The notes under the pieces were generated by a model, which saw nothing but the letters and a program-made list of their open reading frames with translations, had not been told where the DNA came from and ran no database searches. A DNA stretch of 42,485 nt from NCBI RefSeq assembly GCF_001039355.2, contig NW_019773603.1, positions 328,069 to 370,553 on the forward strand. The letters run 5' to 3'. Positions 21,711 through 33,865 of the stretch are shown piece after piece; positions within the stretch are counted from its first letter, which is position 1; each line of letters opens with the position of its first letter. The position numbers and the translations under genes were made by a program. This DNA comes from Lingula anatina (Eukaryota; Brachiopoda; Lingulata; Lingulida; Lingulidae).

Positions 21711-21717
21711 TTATATA
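21711..21717 (-). promoter_or_regulatory. TATA box of VWA gene A
   Basis: TATATAA on the minus strand, 64 bases from the ATG. The motif and its spacing are identical in genes B and C, within a strongly conserved upstream block. Confidence 0.75.
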
Positions 21718-22758
21718 ATGCTAAGAACGGATGCGCCTCTGGCACGCTGGTTGTGTTGTTATTGCCAATGGCTAATGTAATCACCAAGGACAAATTTAAT
21801 GACAGTCTAGTACAAGAGATATGGCTGCCTACTACAAGAAATTTGTGATTTTTGTATTACTGAGGTGTAATATGTACACTCACCGGCCGCGTTTACACTT
21901 CGCTTCCTTAAGACTGTCATTGAATTCAAAATTAAAACGTCAATGAGTTGCCTGTACCATAACGAATTGCAAAGCGCGAAACAACTCAAACCAAAATCTG
22001 CAATTGCTTTGTTTCAAAATATAAAGAATTGTATGAAATTGGGACAAAAGTCCTAAAGAAAATTCACAGATTGAAGAGAGTAGATGTCTGTCGTAATACC
22101 AGTGTAAATGCAGCCATGGTCGACCGTAATGCCTCAACACGCGCTCGTTAAATGTTTAATTTCTGCCATGAACACGTTCTTTGAGACAACATATTTTAAC
22201 AAAATTAGGACTGGGCACTAAAATGAGACAATTATTGCGCCCGGCGCCACAGCAGAAAATAAACACACATGGCTTTGAGGGAAGTACTGAGGATGACAAG
22301 AACATTGCGCCTTGTTGCTTTAAGTTTAATGGCGGTTGGAAATGTTAGATTTTACATTTTAAAAGGTGGCTATGCCAACTGAATACTAACCACATGTTTA
22401 CAGGCCAGATCTCACATTGATTACGACATAATGTCAGTATGGATATTTTGTAGGATAGCCAGTTTTTCCTTAAGTGACCCCCACCCTCCTGACCATGGCC
22501 TAAAAAAGGAGTAATAATCTTCTTCTATGTTGGCCCGGGTCTAAACACATTTTTCACTTGGACGTTTTTTTTTTGTTTTTTTTTCAGTCCATCATGTTGA
22601 TACGTCGCTGATGATGCCACTCTTGGGCTGCTCTGGTCATGTGGTGATGATGGGTAGTTCAACCATAAGAAGGTTTAACCAAAGTCCCCTGTGTAATCAA
22701 CAGCACCATTAATTCATGCAAACGGCACAGCACTTACAGTGTATGTCACTCCTTGCAC

Positions 22759-22789
<31 letters not shown>

Positions 22790-23355
22790 TTTTTTTTTTC
22801 TTCACGCTGCAATGAGGTCTTGACCAACACCAACTATTTTAATTACAAAAAAATAAAAAAAAACCTACAAAATAGCGCAGATAACCCCGTCCTCCGCCAA
22901 GAAAACTCATCTTTATCAATTAGTTGTTAATAAAAAAGGTGTCAAGTTGTACAGTGCATGGGAGATAGCATAATGACACCTAATCAATTTACACACATTT
23001 AGCATTAGGATGTGCTCGTTAAAGGTCATGTGTCTATTAACGTGTGTGTGTGTGTGTACAACGTTCTGTGATTATTTCCTGTAGACGGGACCGCTGCCTT
23101 CAACAAGGGTTACAATTATGTTTTTTGGAAATAGAATATACATTTAGGTAAATATATATCAAGATTCTACAAATAAAAATTATCATGGGTCAGATCAGTC
23201 TTACGTAGTAAGAAAATTAAGGAACAGTTAGAGCTGACATAATGTAATTTATTAGTATCAAGACAAAGGGGTTAATGGACAGATCAAAACATAACAAAAA
23301 TATATATTTTCACTTTTAAATCATATATACAAATGAAGCTTTTAAAAATGCTTAC
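21718..23355. other. Upstream region of VWA gene A and module 1/2 boundary
   Basis: 21718-22540 is similar to the regions upstream of genes B and C (for example CACTCACCGGCCGCGTTTACAC, and CAGCAGAAAATAAACACACATGG). Beyond it are AT repeats (22759-22780), poly-T and a short GT run (23042-23056). No exon is supported. Confidence 0.6.
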
Positions 23356-23557
23356 ATGTCCAGCCAATGCTCTCAGAAAACGCCTTAACCTCGGCGTCCT
23401 TCAATTCCTTGTTTGCCCATTTTTCTTGCGATAGTTCGTAAAAGTAAGGGCGGTCTCCAAAGCATTGCATAATGGTGATTGCATAATGCACTGATTCCTT
23501 TATCTCCATATGTCTCTGTGCAACTCTGTACTGACCCCTCCACATAAACATCCTCAT
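23356..23557 (-). CDS. Unrecognised exon-like frame, partial
   Basis: About 67 codons are open in sequence of normal complexity, rich in charged and aromatic residues (IKESVHYAITIMQCFGDRPY, then EKWANKELKDAEVKAFSE). The frame ends at a good splice donor (ACAT|GTAAGC). The ATG at 23557 may be internal to a larger exon. No acceptor or partner exon is evident, and there is no copy in modules 1 or 3. I do not recognise the family. It may be an exon carried in by a rearrangement, because the neighbouring 23570-23730 segment is also out of place. Confidence 0.4.
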
Positions 23558-23569
23558 AATGCCTCAGTC

Positions 23570-23730
23570 ACAAGAGAAGAAGCTAAGAGAACAGAAAAGA
23601 AGGAAGGAGGAAAAAGAAATAAGGGGGAACGTGAAGCAAAAATGACGTCAATACAAGCGTGTGAGGCAAATGTGAAGTAAAAGGAAATTTCTTTCGCCGT
23701 ACCGTGTACGTAGTATTCTCTTCATAAATG
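23570..23730 (+). repeat. Segment inverted relative to 20470-20680
   Basis: It encodes the same lysine- and arginine-rich stretch in + orientation (KKLREQKRRKEEKE) as the minus strand near 20.6 kb. The homology begins at AAGAAGCT and excludes the MPPKGKG start. Confidence 0.6.
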
Positions 23731-23780
23731 GTGAGTGCGTGCCACGTACGTAGGTAGCAAGACAAACTCAAGAAATGAGT

Positions 23781-24365
23781 ACTATAATTTTTTCTTGCAC
23801 CTGGAAAGTTCGAAGAACCCAAGGTATGCGAGCACATTTGGCGAGAACGCCACCTTCATACCGTCGTATCCCTCGACCTAACCTTTTCTTCCGAGGGTGC
23901 ACAGCCTACGAATCAGTGAACTACCCCAACTACTTTATCCGACATGGTGACTTCAGGCTGCAGATACGGCCATACGACGGCGCTGCCTTGTTTAAGACAG
24001 ATGCCAGTTTCAAGCCGGAGAAAATAGGTTTGTGTATATTTTGTGGTGTCGACATTTGATATGCACAGGACGTTTGATATGCACAAAAAGGCTCCACGTT
24101 CAATGACATTATACATGGAATAGACTGGATGTTGATCTTATTTAATTTTTTTCGGTTATTTGATCTTAATAAAAATTAAAAGAATTTTCAGTTTGACGAA
24201 AACCTCAGCCGCAAGATTAGTGAAGCGTTTGATGTTGGATTATTTCAAATGGCATTAAAAATAAATGTAGTAACGAAATGCTCTTTATTTATTTATTTAT
24301 TTTCTTTTTTCTTTCTTTTTTTAGCCGATAAATGGGAAGTACACAGGGGTGCGGGGTACCGGTAA
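23781..24365 (+). pseudogene. AbfB-domain gene, module 2, truncated and frameshifted
   Basis: The second half of the large AbfB exon (23781-24027) and the last exon (24325-24365, after TTTTTTTAG) remain. The first exon and the first half of the large exon are replaced by unrelated sequence. Relative to module 1, eight extra bases near 23862-23872 shift the frame and lead to an early stop. The last exon, joined in phase, would end ADKWEVHRGAGYR. The codons after the shift still resemble ESVNYPNYFIRHGDFR, so the damage is fairly recent. Confidence 0.83.
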
Positions 24366-24415
24366 AATTATTTTAATCAAAATCAGTTCATATTGATAAC
24401 CACCGAAATGATATA

Positions 24416-25731
24416 CACTGATGCTCATAAGTTAAGCAACACCCCGATTTTTTCAGAAGTTTCTTCTATCATGATCATTATTTCATTTGTTGGTGGGATT
24501 ATGCATATTTCTTTCATATTTTATAAATAACTTATTCAAGTTGAATATTTCGGTTAAAGAAATACACCACACAGCTTACTGTAATAATCAAAATAACTTT
24601 ATTAACCAAACGGTACTAAAATATGCCAAACCATGTGTCAAAAAAGTATGCTCACACAGCAAAAAGTACGTGCTGATTAAAACAGCTTATTATGAAAAAA
24701 TAAAGTTCGATCATTTAAGAATTAGTTTTAATAAAAGAAGACTGTAGATAATAGATGATTAATCGTCTATTATGCAATAAATATCGGGTGTGCTTTCCCT
24801 GGTTTTGAACAACAGCTTCACATTGTCTCCTGCAACTTGCCACCAAATTCTGCCAATCTTGCTTTGGGAGCCGGTTCCCTTCTTCAGTTGCTGCATGCTG
24901 GACCTCTCTAATGTTTCTAACTGGAGTTTGTCTCTCATTTACTGCCCTGTCAATCATATCCTAAGCATGTTCTATTACATTGAGAATTGATAAATATGCA
25001 AGCCAATCCAAATGTGGGATACCGCGCTGTTGCAGCGCGTCTTCCACGGACCATGCTTTCTGGATGGGCGCATTGTCCTGCACCAAAATGGTTTTTCTTT
25101 CTGGTTTTGCTTGAATGTGTGATTGTATGCACCCCAATGGTATTTCGTCTCTGTATTGTTGACCAGGGCACCTCCCTTGAATGACGTACGGTGGCAATTT
25201 TTCATTGTTTGGCTGATATGAACTGGTCCTGGTGGCATAATCGAGCCAGATATCTTCATCTCTTGCGTCGGTTAATATTGGTCTACCAGAAAGAGGCTTG
25301 TCCAATACATAACGAGTTTGGCGCCATTTTGCTACCAGCTTGGACACTTGACTTGGTGCTGCTTTTTTGTTGCCTTGCAATCTGTCTCTTTGGCACCCCA
25401 GCACGATGACTTCCCATTATTTGCCATATGATTACCTCGTTGAGTCCTCTTCTAACCATTGGTTGGTCCAAAATAACAAATTGTGCCCATGAAACTAGCC
25501 AAACTGGAAGCTCCTCATGGCATGGCCAAACTGTGTTTTTCGCAAGTGGCACCCCCATTGCATATTCTATCGTGTCCAACAGTAAATAGTACTCTAATGT
25601 CACGGTCCAGTAAGTCAAAGTAAAAACAAAAGAAATATCTAGCTACTGTACAAATTTTGCCTCAATAAAAATTTTGGTTGCTGAGAAATTCGAGAAATAA
25701 GAAAGTGTTGCTTAACTTATGAGCATCAGTG
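24416..25731 (-). mobile_element. Tc1-like transposon, internally deleted
   Basis: The terminal inverted repeats are at least 28 bp and begin CACTGATGCTCATAAGTTAA; they are flanked by the TA duplication (24414-24415 and 25732-25733). The element is 1316 bp. The matching places in modules 1 and 3 (near 16497 and 33735) lack it and read straight through, which confirms the boundaries. Confidence 0.92.
24780..25459 (-). pseudogene. Tc1-like transposase remnant
   Basis: The pieces run in order over at least three frames. There is an N-terminal helix-turn-helix (RRGLNEVIIWQIMG.. VPKRQIAR), a GRP-type linker (KPLSGRPILTDARD), the second catalytic aspartate (VQDNAPIQKA), LDWLAYLSILNVIEHA with the final glutamate of DD34E, and a C-terminus near NQGKHTRY. 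About 100 residues of the usual 340 are missing between the linker and QGRCPGQQYRDEI, including the first catalytic aspartate. It cannot encode an active enzyme. Confidence 0.85.
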
Positions 25732-25733
25732 TA

Positions 25734-27529
25734 GATACATTAAGGTCCCTTTCTGGCGCTTCTAGAAAAATATCAAAAGCCGTCCCAAACTTTCTAAGTT
25801 AAGCAGTTTTTAATAGATAGGTTGCATCTGACGGCAACATCCGTGGGATGCCAATATCGTGGCCGTATATTATGCCCCTTTAAGTGTGAATATTGTACAC
25901 GAATTAACACCATTGAATTAAGGTACCTTCGACAAGGACCTTGGTCTTTATTTCACCCTTGTTTTAACACCGTTTGTCTTTCTATCCGTCTGTTTATTTG
26001 TTCAACACCAGTCTAACTCAAGCCGATTTGGAAGGATTTTGAACATTTTTTTAAAAATAGGTCGGAAATGGGCTAACTTACAATTGGTTATATTTAATTG
26101 GTGATCCAGAATTGTACATGATACTTATCTATTGGCATTGCGATATAGGATCATTGATCTTGACCAAAAGGTGCTATAATGTCATTGTACAGTGGATGTC
26201 CTCTCAACTACCACAATAAAAAAACACCTCTAATTATGTCTGATTATTAAAAGTGATGAATGCTTGACCCAAACCATAATCAACACGCGTGCCCAATTAT
26301 ATAATCCTCTGAGCTTCGCTTCCAGTTATGTCCCCATTGGTTGCGCCACCCCCTGTCCAGAAAGGGGGCAGATGGCAAGGCTACGCGATCATGCCTCCCG
26401 AGGGCGCGGCCTGGATTATGCGACTGTCAAGTTTCTTTCTATTTTGGCTGTACCTAGGCTTTGTTTTTTTTTTTTTTTTTCAACAGGACGTCTGCTTTTA
26501 CAAGCAGGCTTCTTCAGTTAACTTTTCAATAGACAACGAACCCCCTAAGCTGACCCAACCTGAGAAATGACATAGAATCTAGATCACATTTTGGTTCAGA
26601 GAAAAGGGCGGTTAGTTCGACCCCCCTTCCGAACCCCCCCCCCCCCCCCCACCGGGCTACGGGCCTGACTTGATTTATAACCTGGTAAGAATTGAATTTT
26701 TGTTCTGAAAACCGTTGTACTGACTCAATTAAAATACTCCTTTGTTATTATTTGTAATAAATACAATCACAAAAAAAAGGGGCAGGGGCGGTTCCAGGAT
26801 TATTTGAAAGGGGTGGGGGACAACTGATTACGAAGCCGACCATCACCCTCTTGTGTCCCGAAAAAATTTTGGTGTGTTGGAGAGCAAACTATGCCCTTTG
26901 GTATGATTAAGCAAGTCAAATTCTTATTTCAAGACGGGAATATTGGTGTGATATATTTTTCAGAAACCGAATTCTCTGATCAACGGACCCCTCTGACCTC
27001 TTTCTTAACATCTCACTGCTGTGCAATACGAACATTTTTATAATGAGGTTGAATGTTTTTATTTATATTTTTAATATTTTTAATCTGTTTTGTTTTGCTA
27101 GAATAAATGGGGCATGGTAATATTGAAACTCTTTTATGTACTCGACCATGATGCCAATAGCGTGCCGTTATGTGCAGTTTAAGTTATGTTTGTAGTAAGG
27201 AGGTTCTTGATGAAGACGCCCAAAGGGAGTTATATCATTTTGATATATTTGCAGATGTCACTTGAAGACGATATAGTTAAGTTCTTCTGTCAAAATTTTC
27301 ACATGTTGAATTATATATACTCTACTCGGTCGTTGCGTTCTAGCTGTTTTTACTTCGTATGGAAATTACACTTGCCTTTCAGCATAATAATTATGAATTG
27401 TGAAACATATGATGTACACAAGAGGGCATGATTATAATAAAACCCTACATGGTTTAGAAATAAATCGTTTTAAGGAACACAATCACGTCGATAAGTAACA
27501 CCTAAATGACACGTTTTAAGGTACGGGCA
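25734..27529. other. Intergenic region between convergent genes, module 2
   Basis: It is paralogous to 16500-18079 and 35669-37449. It includes a C-rich run near 26635-26650 and a repeat of the GGGGCGGTTCCAGG type (about 26783-27020) that is also in module 3 but not in module 1. No exon is supported. Confidence 0.6.
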
Positions 27530-27535
27530 TTTATT
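27530..27535 (-). terminator. Poly(A) signal of VWA gene B
   Basis: AATAAA on the minus strand, 139 bases after the stop, in the same context as genes A and C. Confidence 0.65.
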
Positions 27536-27673
27536 GGTATCGTCATTATTTCATAAGCCTTTAATAATGTTGGTTTTCGACTATTTTGATTACAATTCCT
27601 ATGGTTTCTTATACAATGCTGTGCAGATAAATGATATCGTATAGAGACGGTATTACGATCACGCACAAAGACA

Positions 27674-28508
27674 TTAAAATCCACCATAGACACGGGTTTG
27701 GAGTTGGGACCGAGCCAGTCCTACAACTTGCAAGTACTCCGGGAAGCTTCTATATTTGAAATAACAGCCTGGGGAGGCTATGGCTTTAAGTTCCTCGTCA
27801 TTCACATTGTTACCAATACCAATCACGCAGATAAACCAACCTGGAAATAAAACAGATGGTTAATTTACAAACAAAGTAAGGACATTATTTTTACTTCAGA
27901 TGAAAATCGAAATATTATGGAAAAGGGGCGATTGTGGACGTATTACGCGTGGTAAATTAATTGTGGTCTCACAAATATAATACACAGGTCTAAAAATTAT
28001 ACATTTCGGTCAAGCACACTTACACGGTACAAGGATAGTTCCTTCTATCATAACTAGATGGCTTATTGCCAATCCGATAAACGAAATAATATTCCAAGAC
28101 AATGCCCATTTGTATCTTAAAATATTATTGATAACATTTTAGACAGACACCATCCCCGTGATGTGAGCCATTTAAGCTGAGCGCAATTTAGCGAGAAACC
28201 ACTCGAAGATTAGTCAGACCTGCTAGATCGATGTAGGTATGGGGACGAGGCCTTAGATTGTGAAACACATCATAGCCTGCTAAGATCCAGGAAAGGCTTT
28301 TTTCAGACTGAGTGTGGACTTCATCCCTAAAGATACACTAACCTAGTTTCTTAATGTGCGTTGCTCTCAGTCGCGGACTGCCATGGGTGAACACTCCATC
28401 GGTAAGTAGCCATATTAACTTCACGTTCTCTTTCACGAAAAATTCTTCAAACATGAGCTGCGCGGTTTCCAAGGCCAGTTTTCCGTTCGTTAGACCACCT
28501 TGGGTACA

Positions 28509-28550
<42 letters not shown>

Positions 28551-28681
28551 CATAGTGTTATGTGTTTTATCAATATCGTTATGTTAAAACGTTTCAAATT
28601 TATAAAAATCTAAATATAGAAATATTTTTGAGAGTTACACTGAATTCAAGAAAATGTTTTTTTAAATACGTGTGTGTTTCC

Positions 28682-28716
<35 letters not shown>

Positions 28717-28859
28717 AGTGTGTGTGTGTGTCAGAGAGAGAGAGAGCGAGAGAGAGATAGAGAGAGAGAGTTGGATCGGTTTCATTAACCTCGGCAATGT
28801 ACACGCAAACGCTTGTGTGTGTGTGTGTGTGTGTGTGTGTTTGTGTGTGTGCGTGTGTA

Positions 28860-28906
<47 letters not shown>

Positions 28907-31107
28907 CACCGCTTTGATCAATTGCATCTATGTAAGCTATAACGCTGGCCAAGTCAGTGTGTTCATTCAGCTCGAACTTTCTCATCACATCATCGGCAAA
29001 CGTCAAGGCACCCACACGGGATCCACCAGGGCGAATGCGACGGAAGATATTAACGATTGTGGCAATAAACTGAAATGAACAAGATTAAATGAATTTTAAT
29101 TACTGAATTGTCAAGGTCATTGTCTTAAAAATGTTACATAAACGCAGAACACTTGATATTCCATTTTAAAAATAAGTATGTCTATAATAAACGATCATTA
29201 TTACTTTGTGCAAAGGTGCAGTGGTTAGTGATATTGCACCTGACATGTAAATTGGATATTCATAGACACGGGACATTTTGCAAAACAAGTTTTGTCTTGT
29301 AAATTGCAGGAAACTAGACAAAGTAAGGGTATCCATCCCTTGAGCCCTATGTAGCAACACTTGCAAACACTAAAGCAGAGTTTCTTGAAGGATATATGTT
29401 CTAATTTGCGTTAATTATCAAACAGAATTCCATTACCTTTGATGCATCTTTCTGTGTCTGAAACTGTGTTGAATTAATGCTGCTGCTGGCGTCCAATGCA
29501 AACACAACATCAAGATATGGGTTCCTGCAGGAACTGTACGTGTAGGAACATGGAGTGAGGAGAATCTTTAAAATCCTAGAGAGTTGACTTGCCTTCGTTG
29601 ATGCCCCTTGTAATTTCATGCAACATAATTTAGAAACGTTTTCATAGCGATGTCATAACATATTGATTAAGACGATGGTAAAATGTATATATTGTATTAA
29701 GGCATTGTCAGACCTTTATTGCACACTTATCGAAAATGCAAATTAAAATTATATGAGGAAGACATGATTTCTAAGAAAAAAAATGGAGGTCGGTATTTTC
29801 TTTGGATCAAAATAAACTGGTTAGGCCCACTTTACACAGAGCTATAACCTTTTTGCCTCCCTTGGACGACCACTAATAAGGCCAGGATGTTCCTAAAGCA
29901 AGCAAATCTTGCCTCTGTGTAAACGCTACAAAGATCTTTTATTTGTGTATACTTTGAACTTGACAAACCCTATAGATTGAAGACCTATATGCGTCCACAA
30001 AAACTATGACAAGAACTGCATCATGAACTGCGACCGAAATCGTTCTAGTAGACTATATGGTCCAAGAATTGACAAACAATAAATTAATAGGATATTAAGT
30101 TTGGTTTGAATCATTGTATTTGTTACTATCAGATATCTAGCCTCTGAGGAAAAAATAACCTAGCAAGGATGAATGAGTAAAATTGCATCTATTATGTGCC
30201 GACCACTGACCGATCAATGGGCATACATTCTACAAACCAAGTGATACTTGTGCCTCCTTTCTCCTTTGCTTGAGACTCCCTTTAAATTATGGACCGTAAT
30301 AATAATAATAATGATAATAATAATAATAAACTTTATTTAAAGATGACAAATCAGGTTGAATATAATCAAGTTTTTACTGCTTTAAATCTGATGTTTGTGC
30401 AGCCATTGCGCAGTCCTTATAGTGGTACCACAAACTGTAGCTGTCAAAATTTGCACACGGCAGGCACGTGTATTGTGTTTATATCTTCAGGGGCAAATGT
30501 TAAAAAAAAAACATCTGGTATATCATTTCTTCAAAATATATTATTAATTTTTCAATTCGCATCTTAAATACAGTAAATATTGACGGATACTCAAAAGTGC
30601 CGCTGTTCGTCAGGGCCACTGTTAAGCACTCCATGCAAAGGTATGAATAATGAGCAAGCTAGTTTATAGTGCCCTTACTCTCAGGGCAGTTAAACCCGAA
30701 CACCGCTCAAATGTCGTTCAGAGGCCGCCGTATTGACTACCATCGCGTTGGAAGTCGTAGGTTGAAGGAGGTATGCATGCCAGCATTTCAGTGGATGCAC
30801 CAGTAGTTCGCAGTCCCATCGGAGAGGCCAGCTTGGTCGCTTTAGAAGCACACGAATTGATTGAGAATGTACACAAGGTTTATTGTTTTAGTGTCCAGTC
30901 GGGCGCTTAGAAATACTGTTGGTCGTTGAAGGAACGCATAAAGGTCACCACTAAGTGTAAAGGGGGGCTGGCAGTTGTCTCAGTCAACGACAGTTTACAG
31001 AATGCATTTAACAAGAACTTACCTTTTCCCTGGACAATATAGTCCGACGCATACCCCCCTGTCACCAACAAAGCAGCAGTCAGAAGAAATGCATATAATC
31101 GCTTCAT
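27674..31107 (-). CDS. Secreted VWA-domain protein B, five exons
   Basis: Exons, in coding order: 31107-31023, 29606-29437, 29069-28910, 28498-28343, 27840-27674. Together they encode 245 residues in matching phases. The signal peptide is MKRLYAFLLTAALLVTGGYA. The MIDAS is complete: DASSS in exon 2 (the others have DASGS), the threonine in EHTDLAS and the aspartate in LLTDGVF. Exon 3 is one codon shorter than in A and C at its 3' end, beside the GA/GT microsatellite. Exon 5 ends LQTRVYGGF-stop like A. The AbfB partner in this module is broken, so this gene must act without it or with the module 1 copy. Confidence 0.88.
28505..28552. repeat. (AAT)n microsatellite in intron 3, gene B
   Basis: An AAT run begins a few bases from the exon 4 acceptor. 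A shorter one lies at the same place in gene C (about 38490-38520) and none in gene A. Confidence 0.9.
28684..28909. repeat. GT/GA microsatellites and partial exon-3 duplicate in intron 3, gene B
   Basis: The pattern is the one in gene A: GT (about 28684-28732), GA, a degraded exon-3 end (28771-28815, with TCGGTTTCATTAACC), GT, then GA up to the splice donor. Confidence 0.8.
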
Positions 31108-31170
31108 ATCGATTCTGACTGTCGACAACCAGCGTTGGATCTGCATAACGTAACTAGTAGCTGCGCTGCC

Positions 31171-31177
31171 TTATATA
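31171..31177 (-). promoter_or_regulatory. TATA box of VWA gene B
   Basis: TATATAA on the minus strand, 64 bases from the ATG, in the same conserved block as in genes A and C. Confidence 0.75.
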
Positions 31178-33161
31178 ATACTAACAACGGATGCGCCTCT
31201 GGCACGCTGATTGTGTTGTTATTGCCAATGGCCAATGTAATCGCCAAGGACAAATTTTATGGCAGTCTGCTACTAGAGAATATGGCAGTCTACCATAACA
31301 TTTATGTGACTTTTGTATTAACTGAGGGGTAAGATGTACACTCACCGGCCGCGTTTACACACCCCTTCTATAAAACCGCCCTTGCGCTCCAAATGAAAAC
31401 GACATTGAATTATCTGTATCAAAAAGAATTGCAAAGCAAGGAGCAACCCAAACTAAATTCTGCAATTGGTTTGTTTCAAAATACACAGTCATGTAATCAA
31501 TTGGGACAAAAGTCTTCAAGATATAGACTCGAAGACCATAACTGTCTGTTGTAATGACAGTCTAAATGCAGCCATGGTCCACTATAATGCCTCAACGTGC
31601 GCTCGTTAAATGTTTAATTTCTTCCATGAACATGTTCTTTGAGACAACAACTCTTGAACAAAACTAGAACTGGGCACTAAAATAAGATAATTATTGCGTC
31701 CGGCGCCACAGCAGAAAATAAACACACATGGCTTTGAGGGATGTACAGAGGATGACAAGAGCATTACGCCTTGTTACTATAATTATTACTTAAGTTTAAT
31801 GGCGGCTGGATATGTTAGATTTCACATTTTCAAATGTGTCCATGCCAACTGAATACTAACCACATGTTTACAGGCCAGATATCACATTGATTACGACATA
31901 ATGTCAGTATGGGTACTTTGTAGGATAGCCAGATGTTCTTGAAATGGCCTCACCCTTCTGGTCCATGTCTTCAAAAAGGAATAATAATATGCTCCTATGT
32001 TGGCACGGGTATAAACACATAAATTAAGCCATAAATTGTCATTCACTGATTCTGTGAGTATTGCGATAGATGTGCGGGCCAGCACAATGGAAGTCTAGGG
32101 AGCGGCCGATGCCCTTTTGTTCCCTAACGTCAAGGCTGGCCAGATCCCCTTGATAAGCAAAACCAATATTTTATTGGTCACTAAAATTCCTTTGTTTTTA
32201 GTATCATCCGCTGGTTTGGCATTTTGTCTTTAACGTAGAGCAGTATACAGTAGTAAATTTCTCATCGAAGAAGAATGGAGGAAAATCCCCTTATAGCCCC
32301 ATAGAGACGTCGTCTTAGTGTGACGAACTTCACAAGTACGGTAGAATTGCTCGCCACGCACTTTGGAAGTAAGATAAACGCACGGAGGAGGTGCGCTCAC
32401 ACCCATTTTTGTTAACACGTAGCCTACATTGAAAGCATGTTGAACGTACAGATACTAGTCTCTTGCGTGTAAGTACGTCTTCGTGGTAAAATACCCCGGG
32501 ATTTCTGTTACACGCACGCCCAGCGCACTTACTCAGTACTTTTGTCTTGCGTGCTACGAGCGTGTTCCAGGTGTTCTATATGTCGCAGACAGGTTGTAGG
32601 TGCGTGTATCTTACTACTTGGCCAATTTTTTGCGCGCAAACAGCTCGTAAAAGCACGCACGACCGGTTGTAAGAGTAGTTTAAGCTTGTGAAACAAGATT
32701 CCAGAAAGGTTAAGATAATAATCGAAATAAAATACTGCCAGGCATCGGAGCGACCTAAAACTTCGCTCGCTTACCGCAAATACTGCATGCTACATATCCC
32801 GCCGCTTCTTTGTAGACCCCGTGCATGGCTACATTCAATCAATCCGTAAACCCAAAGTCCCACCTTGACATTTAAATTGGAACTCCCGACCAGTCAATTC
32901 AGGAAGTCGCAGAGGTCGCATGACAAATACTTGTCCAATGGCATGGCTTCTTCTTCGTAAGCCCGGTGTAATGGGAGGTTAGAGAGGACCGATTTAAACG
33001 TCAAGGTGGGGTTTGGGTTTACGGATTGATTGCGCCTATGCGGTTTGAAAATAGACTCAGGCTCAGGCACTAGATTAGCGAAGCGTTTGATGTTTGGATT
33101 ATTCCAAAGGAACCTGATAATAAATGCAGTAACGTAATGTATTTTTTCTTTCATTTTTTAG
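31178..33161. other. Upstream of VWA gene B and remains of module 3 AbfB locus
   Basis: 31178-31990 is paralogous to the upstream regions of A and C. 32100-33050 is unlike module 1 at the same place. The signal-peptide exon and the large AbfB exon expected here are absent. No other gene is supported. 33061-33161 resembles the AbfB intron before the last exon. Confidence 0.6.
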
Positions 33162-33208
33162 CAGACTCATGGGAAGTAGGCCAACTCAGGGGTGCGGGGT
33201 ACCGGTAA
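33162..33208 (+). pseudogene. AbfB-domain gene, module 3, last exon only
   Basis: A 47-base exon after TTTTTTAG encodes, in the expected phase, ADSWEVGQLRGAGYR and a stop, close to the module 2 last exon. The upstream exons are gone, so it is a relic, although it preserves the likely C-terminus of the family. Confidence 0.75.
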
Positions 33209-33270
33209 AATTTATTAACTTAATTCGTGCATCAGAAACCGTGAGCTCCCTGCTCTTTGCACTCAGAACT

Positions 33271-33271
<1 letters not shown>

Positions 33272-33310
<39 letters not shown>
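33272..33310. repeat. (GT)n microsatellite
   Basis: An uninterrupted dinucleotide run just downstream of the AbfB last exon; a GT run lies at the comparable place in module 1. Confidence 0.95.
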
Positions 33311-33314
<4 letters not shown>

Positions 33315-33865
33315 TGACAGTGTGCGTGTACTTTTGTGTGCTCGTAGGCGTAGGTGTGTCGGGAGAGGGGGGTTAAATTTAAGATCGTATACGATTTTCG
33401 ATTCTATTTTAATTGCAATTTGTCTGATATGTTGGGCGATTTTTTTGTGCGAGATATGTTCTTTCTCCAATACTACTGCCACCGCGCAGTAGATTAATGA
33501 CTGATGCCGCGTTGTGCCATATTGAAGTTTATGTTGCCGTGGCTAGGTTAAACAAATTATATATTAAGATACTCTCATGAGAGAAATCCCGCAAACTACT
33601 TCTAAATTTTTCTAAAACACATTTCAAGATCAAAAAAGAGAGCACAGACCTCTGCCAATTCAAGACACCTCACTTTTCATTTTTTTTTTTTTTTTGAAAT
33701 TAATCAAAATCAAATTTATATTGATAACCACCAAAATGTAATAGATACATTTTAGCCCATTTCTGACGCTTTTAAAATATTTTCAAAAGCCGCCCAAAAC
33801 TTTCTAAGTTAAGAAGTTCAGATGGGTTGCATTTGGTTACAATATCCGTGCGATGCCTATATAGT

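Noticed and set aside
32894-33154. An 86-codon minus-strand frame before the module 3 AbfB last exon
   Set aside because: It overlaps the AbfB intron and has no domain, splice sites or paralogue.
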